From a bacterium UBA2219 (lineage in GTDB: Bacteria; Desulfobacterota; Deferrimicrobia; Deferrimicrobiales; Deferrimicrobiaceae): DNA of 6,354 nucleotides. Below, piece after piece: positions 1 to 5,804 of this stretch. Under the pieces are notes generated by a model. That model searched no databases and was not told where the DNA came from. It worked only from the letters and a program-made list of their open reading frames with translations. The stretch spans positions 1-6,354 of the forward strand of contig DCUH01000141.1 of the NCBI GenBank assembly GCA_002327765.1, written 5' to 3'. Both the position numbers and the translations under genes were made by a program. How positions within the stretch are numbered: the stretch's first letter is position 1; each line of letters begins with the position of its first letter.

Positions 1-2
1 AG

Positions 3-362
3 TTCCTGACGCTCGACTTCTGCGTCGAGCACGACCTGTTCTCGTTCGGCTTCAACGCGCGGAACAAGCGCTGGGAGATCGTCTCGCGGGAGTTCGCCGA
101 CGTGAAGGCGGCGCTGCTCCAGCAGCTCACCAACGGCGGCCAGCCGATCGTGCAGGTCGCCGACGGCAACTACGACAACACGGGCGAGCTGCTGCTGGTG
201 CACCGCCACGAGGGCTTGGACCTCGACCCGGCGTGGAGCGCGGAGACCCTCGCCGCGCTCTCGCGGATCTGGTCGCGCCCCGCGAACATCATCACCGAGC
301 GCGAGGGCAAGACGGTCCGTCTCCGGCACGACGGCCACGAACTGCAGCACTTCGACGCGTGA
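3..362 (+). CDS. spoVR: SpoVR family protein, C-terminal 119 residues (gene continues off the left edge)
   Basis: This is the end of a SpoVR-family protein, named after Bacillus stage V sporulation protein R. Its biochemical role is unsettled. In proteobacteria and myxobacteria the gene usually sits with prkA (a serine kinase) and a DUF444/YeaH gene, so those may lie just left of the window. The frame is open from base 3 and ends at TGA 360-362. Family signatures visible are FLTLDFC near the start, LTNGGQPIVQVADGNY in the middle, GELLLVHRHEGLDLD, then ARIW-like SRIWSRP and a terminal DGHEL segment. Full SpoVR proteins are roughly 450-520 residues, so about the last quarter is present. An ATG-started reading at 102 is only an internal Met. 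A second, truncated copy at 5207-5764 matches it over the same 119 codons without gaps, with 7 amino-acid differences. Whether this copy is intact upstream cannot be seen here. Confidence 0.9.
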   Translation, partial: FLTLDFCVEHDLFSFGFNARNKRWEIVSREFADVKAALLQQLTNGGQPIVQVADGNYDNTGELLLVHRHEGLDLDPAWSAETLAALSRIWSRPANIITEREGKTVRLRHDGHELQHFDA

Positions 363-383
363 GCCGCCCGCCCTGAGCGAGCT

Positions 384-407
384 CGCCCCGAGCGAAGTCG
401 AGGGGCG
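384..407. repeat. REP-like palindromic element A (GAGCGAAGTCGAGGGG type)
   Basis: A short imperfect palindrome with 6-bp arms CGCCCC and GGGGCG around a GAGCGAAGTCGA core. It belongs to the widespread high-GC intergenic class with the pattern CCCTGAGC...GTCGAAGGG. A half-copy, CGCCCTGAGCGAGC, lies just before it at 369-382. It sits between the spoVR stop codon and the first recognisable IS91 transposase codons. Similar elements occur at 453-473, 1477-1496 and 5771-5804. Confidence 0.6.
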
Positions 408-452
408 CAGCGAGCTGACGGCCGACGGCCTCTTTGTCCGCCGCCCCTGCCT

Positions 453-473
453 GCCCCGAGCGTGTCGAGGGGC
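453..473. repeat. REP-like palindromic element B inside the IS91 remnant
   Basis: GCCCC and GGGGC arms flank GAGCGTGTCGA, the same pattern as element A with GTG in place of AAG. In frame 1 it is read as PRACRGA and interrupts transposase-like residues on both sides: ADGLFVRR before it and GDVGFHRVPAP after it. Confidence 0.6.
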
Positions 474-1476
474 CGGCGATGTCGGCTTCCATCGCGTCCC
501 TGCGCCCTCCCCCGCCGACCTGCGCTGGGTCGTCGAGACGGTCCGCCGGCGCGTGCTGCGGCGGCTGGCACGGAGGGGCCTGTTGCGCGACGCCCGGCTT
601 CAACATCCACGCCGGAGTGCGCGTCCCGGCCGACGACCACGTCGGCCGCGAGCGGCTCTGCCGCTACGTCACGCGGCCCCCGTTTGCCATCGACCGCTTC
701 ACCGAGCTTCCCGACGGCCGGATTGCCTACCGCCCTGGCCGCCGAAGCACCTGCGGCGGCGGCGTCCGCCATCCCCTCCGTCCGGACAAGACCCTCCGCG
801 TGATGACGCCGGTGGAGTTGCTGGCCAGGCTGGCGGCCCTCGTCCCGCCGCCCCGGTTTCCGTTGTTTCGCTACTTCGGCGTCTTCGCCGCAAACAGCCC
901 GTGGCGTCCGTTCGTCGTCCCGCAACCGCCCGACCCGACCGCGACGTGCCGTCATGCCCCCGCTGCCGCCGCCGCCGCGCGCGCGGCTGCGCCCGCCCCG
1001 GGCTCCGCCCAGCCCGACGCGGCCTCGCGGCCCGGCAACGCCGCTGCCGCAGACGACCCGCTGCTCGCGGTCCCGACACCCGTCCCGCGGACGCTCTCCG
1101 CCGAACATTGGAAGCGCCTCGACGACGGCCGACTGCTAGCCCGCCAGCCCCGCGTAAATTGGGCCGACCTCTTGCGACGGACCTGGGCCGAAGACCTGCT
1201 GGTCTGCCCGAGGTGCGCCGGCCGCATGGCGGTCCTCCAGCCCGTCGCCGACCCCACCGACATCCGCGACCACCTCGGCCGGCTCGGCCTCGCCGCCGAG
1301 CCTGCCGCCTTCGCTCCTCCGCGCGACCCGGACGACGTCGCCGTCACCCGCCCGCCCCGCCCGGCCGGTCCCGGCCCTCCCTCCGCCGGCCGGCCGCCGG
1401 ACGACGGCTCCCCGCCCTCGTCCGACGACTTCGCCGACCCACCCTGGCAGGAGGACTGCCAGCTTCCTCCCGAAGG

Positions 1477-1496
1477 GCCTGAGCCATGTCGAAGGC
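1477..1496. repeat. REP-like palindromic element C near the 3' end of the IS91 remnant
   Basis: The sequence GCCTGAGCCATGTCGAAGGC has GCCT and AGGC arms and a GAGC...GTCGA core, as in the common CCCTGAGCCTGTCGAAGGG repeat. It lies inside the weakly conserved C-terminal tail of the transposase reading frame, about 40 bases before its stop codon. Confidence 0.55.
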
Positions 1497-1532
1497 TCTA
1501 CGACGACGCCTCCCAGGTCCCGCCGGACGCGC

Positions 1533-1677
1533 AGGACTGATCTTCACCCCGCTCGCGCGGTGGTCCCGCGGTGGTCCCGTTGCCCCGACCAGCCCCGGAT
1601 GCTACCGTTTCGGCCGTGGAGCCAGGACGCGCTGATGCTTCGGCGGAAACCAAACCGGCGTCGGATTTCCTACGCTC
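1533..1677 (+). repeat. 145-bp perfect direct repeat, copy 1 (probable IS91-like 3' terminus / oriIS)
   Basis: This stretch is identical, base for base, to 4442-4586 and in the same orientation. It starts AGGACTGATCTTCACC, 8 bases before the end of the IS91 remnant's stop codon, and ends GGATTTCCTACGCTC, where the minus-strand rve transposase abruptly begins. It contains a tandem 11-mer, GCGGTGGTCCC x2, at 1557-1578. The repeat itself is seen directly. That it is the oriIS end of the IS91-like element is inference. It rests on its place directly after the transposase, the sharp break at its far edge, and an ending (TTTCCTAC) that recalls the TTCCTAT-type ends I remember for IS91/ISCR origins. 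The final GCTC could be a shared target tetranucleotide rather than element sequence. Confidence 0.85.
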
Positions 1678-2344
1678 GCGCTGTGTCCCAAGGGAACGCC
1701 TCGACGATCTGCCGCGACGTCCACTCCGCCGTGGGGTGCTCGGCGATGCCGAAGTGAAGAACGCGCCTGCGAAGATGCGCCAGCACGACGAAGACGAACA
1801 GGATGCGGTGCCGGACGGTGGGCACGGTGAAGAAGTCGATGGACGCGAGGCAACCGACGTGGTTGGCTAGGAACGCACGCCAGGTCGGAGACACCGGTTT
1901 CGGCCGCTTCACCATGTACCGCTCGACGGTGGACTTCGCGACATCGATGCCGAGCATCCGCAGCTCGGACCTGATCCTCGGGGCGCCCCAGCGAACGTTG
2001 GCTTCGGACATCTGCTGGATCAGATCCTGGATCTCCTGCGGGACCGGCGGTCGTCCGGGACCGCGATGCGCACTGCGCTTCGCCCAGTACTCGCGGAACT
2101 TCCGCCGCCGCCACGCGATCACCGTGGATGGTTTCACGACGTAGAGCACGTCGCGCCAGCGGGACCACAGCCGAGAGAGCCAGACCCAGAAGAGGCGATC
2201 CCGAAGGCGAAGGCGCGAGCGCGGAATCGACCGCTGGTAGATCGCGAGCTGCTGACGGGCGACGAGAAGCTCAATCTCGGGGTCGGCGTTCGACCGGAGC
2301 CGGGACGTGAGGAGCCGGAGGAGAAGCGCGAGAATGAACCGCAT
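1670..2344 (-). pseudogene. rve/DDE integrase-core transposase, C-terminally truncated
   Basis: N-terminal two-thirds of a DDE transposase with an integrase core, of the IS3/IS481-like type. From ATG at 2344-2342 the product has 224 residues. A hydrophobic N-terminus with LVARQQLAIYQ (27-37) comes first, then LRDRLFWVWLSRLWSRW and VKPSTVIAWRRRKF (47-83), a family signature. A second helical DNA-binding segment, VRWGAPRIRSELRMLGIDV (117-135), follows. The core starts at LASIDFFTVPT (166-176), where D170 is the expected first catalytic Asp, and runs to HPTAEWTSRQIVEAFPWDTA (203-222). Homology stops there. The following RDRD-type second Asp and the catalytic Glu are absent, so it cannot be active. 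The break falls at 1677/1678, the edge of the 145-bp repeat, and the stop codon lies inside that repeat. No clear Shine-Dalgarno precedes the start. A second element of this broad family begins at 6075. Confidence 0.85.
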
Positions 2345-2519
2345 GGCCGGCGACCGTACCGGTCGAAGACTGGGGCCGCAACGTCATCGGCGCCCCGAAT
2401 GCCCGGCCCCGAAACTCCCGTGATTTCCGGCGCTACGGCATATTCGGGAACCACAGCCACGACGCTCGCGTTCCACGGCTCCGCGAACGGCATCGTCCTG
2501 CCCGCCGCCGTCGGGCCGG
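2345..2519 (-). other. Non-coding stretch with the probable 5' end of the rve-type element
   Basis: There is no gene here. On the minus strand it runs from the stop codon of the MYXO-CTERM gene to the transposase start, and should include the element's outer end. GTAGCGCCGGAAATCACGG (minus strand, about 2419-2437) may lie near that end, but no inverted partner is present because the other end of the element is lost. A hairpin with GCCCG/CGGGC arms at 2500-2516 follows the MYXO-CTERM stop codon. It has no T-run, so it is only a weak terminator candidate. Confidence 0.35.
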
Positions 2520-4283
2520 TCAACCCTCGGCCGCGGCGGCAGGATCGCTTCGGCCTCCACGTTGCGCGGGTGCCGCCCCATCGATCCGAGTCGAGTGCCG
2601 GCGACGCAGCCGCAGGAAGAGCAACCCGCCGAACGCCGCGAGACCGCACCAGGCGGATGCCCCGCCATCCACGACGCGGCAGCCGCACCCGGACTTGGGG
2701 CGGGGTGCAGCAGGCGCGGCCGCGTCGTCGGTCTCGGCCGGCGTCACGGCGGGCGGAGCGGGCGCCGCAGCGGCCTCGGGTTCCTCCGACGCCGCCTGCG
2801 CGTCGATCGACAACGTCGCCGTCGCGGTCGCGTCCGGCGCGGCCTCTTCTCCCCCTCCGTCGGCCGCGTCCTGTTCAACGACCACTTCCGACGCTCCGAC
2901 GGCGTCCGCCTCCGGGGCATCCGGCCTGGCGCCGGCATCCCCGCCGTCCATGTCGTTCACACCCGCCCTCGGGTACCAGGGCAGCCGGGCGACGGCCGCC
3001 GCGCAACAGCAGTCCCAGCGGTAATCGCGCTCCATCGTCGGCGCCCCGACGCGCTGGAAGTCGCGCTCGGGCCGCGTCAGCGAGCAGGTCCACTCCGGCG
3101 GAGGCTCGAGAGTCCCTCCGACCGCGGCAGGCGGATCGCCCGGTCCGGCCGTCAGGTCTTCCCAGGGCCCCCATGGATCCCCCGACCCGAACACGCGCTC
3201 GCGGGAGAGGAGACAAGACGAGTCATCGCGGAGCACCTCCAGACGGAAGTCCAGGGCCGGCACTCCGATCGAGATGTTGCCGCCGGGCTCGAAGTCCGCG
3301 GCACGCAGCCGCAGCACGATGCCGCTCTCCTCGCAGCCGAGGGCGTACTCGAACCGCACGGCCGGATCCCACAGGTCCAGCACGCCTGCCGGTGCGGGCG
3401 GCGGCTTCCCCTCCAGCCATCGCGGCAGCTCCGTCTGGAGCACGCTGCTGTTGGCCGGCGGAGGGTGCGCCGCCTCCGTACCGATCAGCTTGCCGTAGAA
3501 CACGACCCCGGTCCGGTCCCGGTTGCTGTAGTGCGGATAGGGCGGAATGGCGAAGCGGTAGACGATCTCCAGGTTGCCCATCGTGCCCGCCCAGAGCGCC
3601 CCCGTCTCGAGGATGTAGTCGACGGACGCCTCCACGTAGTAATCCAGTTCGCCGCGCGCGCTCGGATCCTGGTCGTACTCGACCGTCAGCGAGACCTGTG
3701 CGCGCGCCTCGAGCGCCACGCGGAACACGAAGACGTACGGGTAGCAGTAGCTGGTCTTGCCCGCCTCGTCGTCGCCACGCTGCGACGGGCACCGGTTCCG
3801 CACCCGTTGGTGCTGCAGGTCGCTCCCTTCCAGCCGCGCGTGGAACGACCGGTCGAACGGCCTGGTGCCGCGGCTCGCGATCCACCCGCGGCTCACGATG
3901 TCCTCCTCCGCCTCGAATTCCAGGTCGTTGTGCCCTCGCTGCCCGGCGAACGGGAAGCCGACGTCCAGCTCGACACGCTCCTCCGTCAGGTTCTCCAGCA
4001 CGTAGTCGGCGCGAACGTGCCAGGGCAGCCAGGCGTAGACCCCGGGCTCCGTCGGCGCGAACACCTCCATCCCCTCGACGAGCTCGAGGTGTTCGGAGAC
4101 GATGCGCACCTCGTCCGTGCTGCGCGGGACGAGCGCCCCGCCGGCGCCGCCGTCGAAGTAGTAGGGCAGCACGTTCGCATCCGCCGCCCGCGACGCGAGC
4201 GAAGCGCAGCCGAGCAGCACCAGCGCTGCGGCGGCCGACCGTCCGCGGCGTCCTCGCATCCTCGCGCCAGGCTCCCTGCTCAT
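2520..4283 (-). CDS. Secreted, surface-anchored protein with MYXO-CTERM sorting tag (function unknown)
   Basis: Intact 587-residue protein. The start at 4283 is chosen because GGAGG lies 7 bases upstream; in-frame Mets further upstream lack one. Residues 1-36 form a signal peptide: Arg-rich n-region, hydrophobic AAAALVLLGCASLA, likely SPase I cut after RAADA. LLGC at 23-26 is a weak lipobox alternative. Residues 37 to about 440 form the exported body. RADYVLENLTEE and ELDVGFPF early, and YILETGALWAGTMGNLEI near 223-240, resemble secreted DUF4424-like beta-sandwich proteins; this is a tentative match. A CCC triplet occurs at 425-427. About 444-530 is a low-complexity acidic Ala/Pro linker. The end is MYXO-CTERM-like: SGCGC at 531-535, a hydrophobic segment about 545-557, then RLRRR. 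In Myxococcota this tag (TIGR03901) is processed by myxosortase and leaves the protein on the cell surface. Unusually, 25 residues follow the Arg cluster. The gene lies between the two 145-bp repeats, with no operon partner. Confidence 0.85.
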   Translation of the reverse strand: MSREPGARMRGRRGRSAAAALVLLGCASLASRAADANVLPYYFDGGAGGALVPRSTDEVRIVSEHLELVEGMEVFAPTEPGVYAWLPWHVRADYVLENLTEERVELDVGFPFAGQRGHNDLEFEAEEDIVSRGWIASRGTRPFDRSFHARLEGSDLQHQRVRNRCPSQRGDDEAGKTSYCYPYVFVFRVALEARAQVSLTVEYDQDPSARGELDYYVEASVDYILETGALWAGTMGNLEIVYRFAIPPYPHYSNRDRTGVVFYGKLIGTEAAHPPPANSSVLQTELPRWLEGKPPPAPAGVLDLWDPAVRFEYALGCEESGIVLRLRAADFEPGGNISIGVPALDFRLEVLRDDSSCLLSRERVFGSGDPWGPWEDLTAGPGDPPAAVGGTLEPPPEWTCSLTRPERDFQRVGAPTMERDYRWDCCCAAAVARLPWYPRAGVNDMDGGDAGARPDAPEADAVGASEVVVEQDAADGGGEEAAPDATATATLSIDAQAASEEPEAAAAPAPPAVTPAETDDAAAPAAPRPKSGCGCRVVDGGASAWCGLAAFGGLLFLRLRRRHSTRIDGAAPAQRGGRSDPAAAAEG

Positions 4284-4441
4284 CCGCGTTCCTCCATCCG
4301 GGGACCACATCCCATCACGCCCGCCGGCATGTGACAACCGCGCGTCCACGCGCCTGCAGAGGGCCGGCACCGAGGTGCAGCTGCTGTTCCAAGATGACAT
4401 CCCCACATTCCGCATGGTAGCTCAGCACGGCGGTGGGTTGT
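4284..4441. other. Intergenic region upstream of the MYXO-CTERM gene
   Basis: A 158-base stretch without a supportable gene. It should hold the promoter of the minus-strand gene, but I see no convincing -35/-10 pair. If the second 145-bp repeat belongs to a non-autonomous IS91-like unit, its other end (terIS) would have to lie here. Confidence 0.4.
4291..4295 (-). promoter_or_regulatory. Ribosome binding site of the MYXO-CTERM gene
   Basis: The minus strand reads GGAGG with a 7-base spacer (AACGCGG) before ATG at 4283. This decides the start in favour of residue MSREPG over upstream Mets at 4310 and 4415, and over MRGRRG at 4259. Confidence 0.7.
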
Positions 4442-4586
4442 AGGACTGATCTTCACCCCGCTCGCGCGGTGGTCCCGCGGTGGTCCCGTTGCCCCGACCA
4501 GCCCCGGATGCTACCGTTTCGGCCGTGGAGCCAGGACGCGCTGATGCTTCGGCGGAAACCAAACCGGCGTCGGATTTCCTACGCTC
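4442..4586 (+). repeat. 145-bp perfect direct repeat, copy 2 (solo IS91-like end)
   Basis: Identical to 1533-1677 over all 145 positions by direct reading, and in the same orientation, 2909 bases further on. It includes the GCGGTGGTCCC tandem at 4466-4487 and the closing TTTCCTACGCTC. Unlike copy 1, no IS91 transposase precedes it; only the last few transposase bases are carried. The flanks differ from copy 1 on both sides: GGGTTGT before and TGGGCACC after. Both boundaries are therefore sharp. The perfect identity implies a recent duplication or ongoing homogenisation. Confidence 0.9.
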
Positions 4587-4607
4587 TGGGCACCAGGGGT
4601 CATAGGC

Positions 4608-4678
4608 AATGTCCACGGGGACATCGGGGACATGCAAAATGTCCCTGGGGACATTCGGAGGGACAATCGAAGGGACAT
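4608..4678. repeat. Cluster of ATGTCC/GGACAT palindromes upstream of the orphan gene
   Basis: Two palindromes are clear. ATGTCCACGGGGACAT (4609-4624) has 6-bp arms. AATGTCCCTGGGGACATT (4638-4655) has 8-bp perfect arms around TG. Their centres are 30 bases apart, about three helical turns. Single GGGGACAT or GGGACAT half-sites lie between and after them, at 4627-4634 and 4672-4678, with a GGGACA at 4660-4665. The block is about 80-150 bases before the orphan's ATG. It could be a REP-like cluster of the kind mobilised by REP-associated tyrosine (RAYT) transposases, or a repressor operator. No RAYT gene is in the window. Confidence 0.75.
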
Positions 4679-4747
4679 CAGCTAGGATAATGGCCTGCGC
4701 ACCGTTGGGTGTAGAACGCTCGGATCGCAGGTGCCGGAGGTGCAACC

Positions 4748-4752
4748 GGAGG
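4748..4752 (+). promoter_or_regulatory. Ribosome binding site of the orphan gene
   Basis: GGAGG is followed by the 6-base spacer TTTGCG and then ATG at 4759. It fixes the start there and rules out translation through the palindrome cluster from 4609. A GATAAT at 4686-4691 is a possible -10 box, but no good -35 hexamer lies 16-18 bases before it. Confidence 0.8.
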
Positions 4753-4758
4753 TTTGCG

Positions 4759-5187
4759 ATGGGATACGACGTCCATATCACGCGGAAAGAGAACTGGTTC
4801 GACGAGGAAGGCCCGTCCATTTCCCTTGAGGAGTGGATCTCGCTCGTGGGCGCCGATCCCGGGATGCTGCTCGAAGGCTTCGCCGAAGCCGCAACGCCCT
4901 CGGGGGAGAAGATCCGAGTGGAAAGCGAAGGCCTGTCGGTATGGACCGCGTACTCCGGCCACGGGAAGGATGGCAACATGGCGTGGTTCGATCTTCGCGC
5001 CGGCTGCGTTGTCGTGAAGAATCCCGACGAGGAGATCCTGAAAAAGATGTACGAGATCGCCCGCCGGCTGGGGGCCAAGGTCCAGGGTGACGACGGCGAG
5101 GTGTACGGGTCCGACGGGAATTTGGATGACTTCCCGCTGAACCGGGATCCCGCCGGGCCGAGGAAGCCGTGGTGGAAGTTCTGGTAG
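4759..5187 (+). CDS. Conserved-looking hypothetical protein, 142 aa (MGYDVHITR family)
   Basis: Small intact gene of unknown function. The start is supported by GGAGG six bases upstream, and the stop is TAG 5185-5187. The product is soluble-looking, acidic overall, with no signal peptide or membrane segment. Notable segments are MGYDVHITRKENWFDEEG at the N-terminus (1-18), SLEEWISLV (22-30), LSVWTAYSGHGKDGNMAWFD (59-78), VVVKNPDEEILKKMYEIARRL (84-104) and VQGDDGEVYG (108-117). It ends in a basic/aromatic KPWWKFW. I recognise this layout from orphan hypothetical proteins scattered across bacteria, but no activity is known to me. It stands alone between the palindrome cluster and the broken end of spoVR copy 2, which begins about 20 bases after its stop. 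A role as an accessory cargo or immunity-type protein would be a guess from context only. Confidence 0.85.
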   Translation: MGYDVHITRKENWFDEEGPSISLEEWISLVGADPGMLLEGFAEAATPSGEKIRVESEGLSVWTAYSGHGKDGNMAWFDLRAGCVVVKNPDEEILKKMYEIARRLGAKVQGDDGEVYGSDGNLDDFPLNRDPAGPRKPWWKFW

Positions 5188-5206
5188 CCATTCGAGAGGA
5201 CATCGG

Positions 5207-5764
5207 CCATTCAACCCGTACAAGCTGGGGCTGGAGCTGTTCCGGGACATCGAGGAGCGCTGGAACGCCGGCCGCTTCGGCAAGGAGTGGGAGGAGTGCC
5301 AGCGGATGGAGGACCGGCACTGCTGGGACCGCAGCCTGGGTCTCGGCCGCGAGAAGATCTTCCAGGTCCGGGCGAGCCACAACGACCTGACGTTCCTCGA
5401 CGAGTTCCTGACGCTCGACTTCTGTGTGGAGCACGACCTGTTCTCGTTCGGCTTCAACGCGCGGAACAAGCGCTGGGAGATCGTGTCGCGGGAGTTCGCG
5501 GACGTGAAGGCGGCGCTCTTGCTGCAGCTCACCAACGCCGGGCAGCCGATCGTGAACGTCGCCGACGGCAACTTCGAGAACACGGGCGAGCTGCTCTTGG
5601 TCCACCGCCACGAGGGGCTGGACCTCGACCCGGCGTGGAGCGCGGAGACCCTCGCGGCCCTTGCCCGGATCTGGTCGCGTCCCGCCAACATCATCACCGA
5701 GCGCGAGGGCAAGTCGGTCCGCCTGCGCCACGACGGCCACGAGCTGCAGCACTTCGACGCGTGA
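5207..5764 (+). pseudogene. spoVR: Second SpoVR copy, 5'-truncated (last 185 codons)
   Basis: The SpoVR frame begins abruptly at about 5207 with FNPYKLGLELFRDIEERWNAG, a hallmark of the family's middle region. It runs through KIFQVRASHNDLTFLDEF to the same C-terminal end as copy 1, stopping at TGA 5762-5764. About 260-330 N-terminal residues are absent. There is no ATG before 5306, an internal codon (MEDRH), so no normal start remains. From 5405 it aligns without gaps to bases 3-362: about 31 of 360 bases differ (roughly 91% identity), giving only 7 amino-acid changes. Mostly silent divergence shows that both copies evolved under protein-level constraint before this one was cut. The frame directly upstream reads EDIGH and would join FNPYKLG if one T were added near 5211, so a frameshift at the junction is possible. 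A paralogue fragment or a remnant from a related strain are both plausible. Confidence 0.85.
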
Positions 5765-5770
5765 GCCTGC

Positions 5771-5804
5771 CCGCCCTGGCCCAGCGCAGCGAGTCGAAGG
5801 GCGG
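5771..5804. repeat. REP-like palindromic element D after spoVR copy 2
   Basis: CCGCCCT and a closing AGGGCGG form the outer arms (7 bp), with GCGAGTCGA in the centre. It is related to elements A-C but has a longer interior. The first bases after both spoVR stops are alike (GAGCC then GCCCGCCCTG), so the duplicated block runs into this element. Confidence 0.55.

Larger units (their letters stand above)
415..1540 (+). pseudogene. IS91-family transposase remnant, N-terminally truncated and frameshifted
   Basis: Decayed transposase of the IS91 family (Y2_Tnp, rolling-circle HUH type), which would nick and replicate one DNA strand. Frame 1 carries ADGLFVRR (421-444) and then FHRVPAPSPADLRWVVETV (487-543), matching the family's segment just after its HxH motif. 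Near 595 the reading jumps to frame 2, giving GFNIHAGVRVPA and RLCRYVTRPP, the Tyr-containing region. Frame 2 continues with MTPVELLARLAALVPPPR and FGVFAANSPWR, an Ala/Pro-rich stretch, then AEHWKRLDDGRLL, NWADLLRRTW and the zinc-knuckle-like CPRCAGRM. It ends at TGA 1538-1540. Missing are the N-terminal zinc finger, the HxH motif, and probably some 60 codons at the frameshift. The segment about 735-785 also fits the family poorly, perhaps from paired indels. Palindromic elements are embedded at 453-473 and 1477-1496. It is non-functional as it stands. The last codons overlap the 145-bp repeat. Confidence 0.85.

Noticed and set aside
170..1108. 312-codon minus-strand frame across the spoVR end and IS91 remnant
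   Set aside because: Low-complexity Arg/Gly-rich translation, antisense to recognisable SpoVR and transposase coding sequence.
2066..4420. Long plus-strand open frames (784 and 590 codons) opposite the MYXO-CTERM gene
   Set aside because: Arg/Pro/Ala-rich translations with no domain signal; they mirror the minus-strand gene, which has a signal peptide, RBS and sorting tag. Typical GC-rich shadow frames.
4361..4443. Plus-strand peptide LQRAGTEVQLLFQDDIPTFR before the second repeat, looking like a gene tail
   Set aside because: Coding-like in appearance, but no family recognised and no start or upstream continuation; left as intergenic.
4608..4678. Short CRISPR-like array
   Set aside because: Units are 8-18 bases, overlapping and palindromic, with irregular spacing and no spacers of constant length.
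4609..4758. N-terminal extension of the orphan protein from the ATG at 4609
   Set aside because: It would translate the palindrome cluster as Gly/Thr/Ser repeats. The ATG at 4759 has a proper GGAGG, and the conserved-looking sequence starts there.
4422..5210. 262-codon minus-strand frame through the second repeat and the orphan gene
   Set aside because: Antisense to the orphan with its strong RBS; crosses the repeat boundary and the palindromes with no recognisable domain.
4701..5215. GTTGGGT (4701-4707) and ATTCAAC (5209-5215) as integron attC core sites around the orphan
   Set aside because: Both fit GTTRRRY/RYYYAAC, but such 7-mers are expected by chance, they are on the wrong sides for a cassette attC, no folded attC structure joins them, and the second is spoVR coding sequence.
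5169..5390. 73-codon frame starting at GTG 5169
   Set aside because: After the junction it is an out-of-frame reading of the SpoVR fragment; retained only as a hint of a one-base frameshift near 5211.
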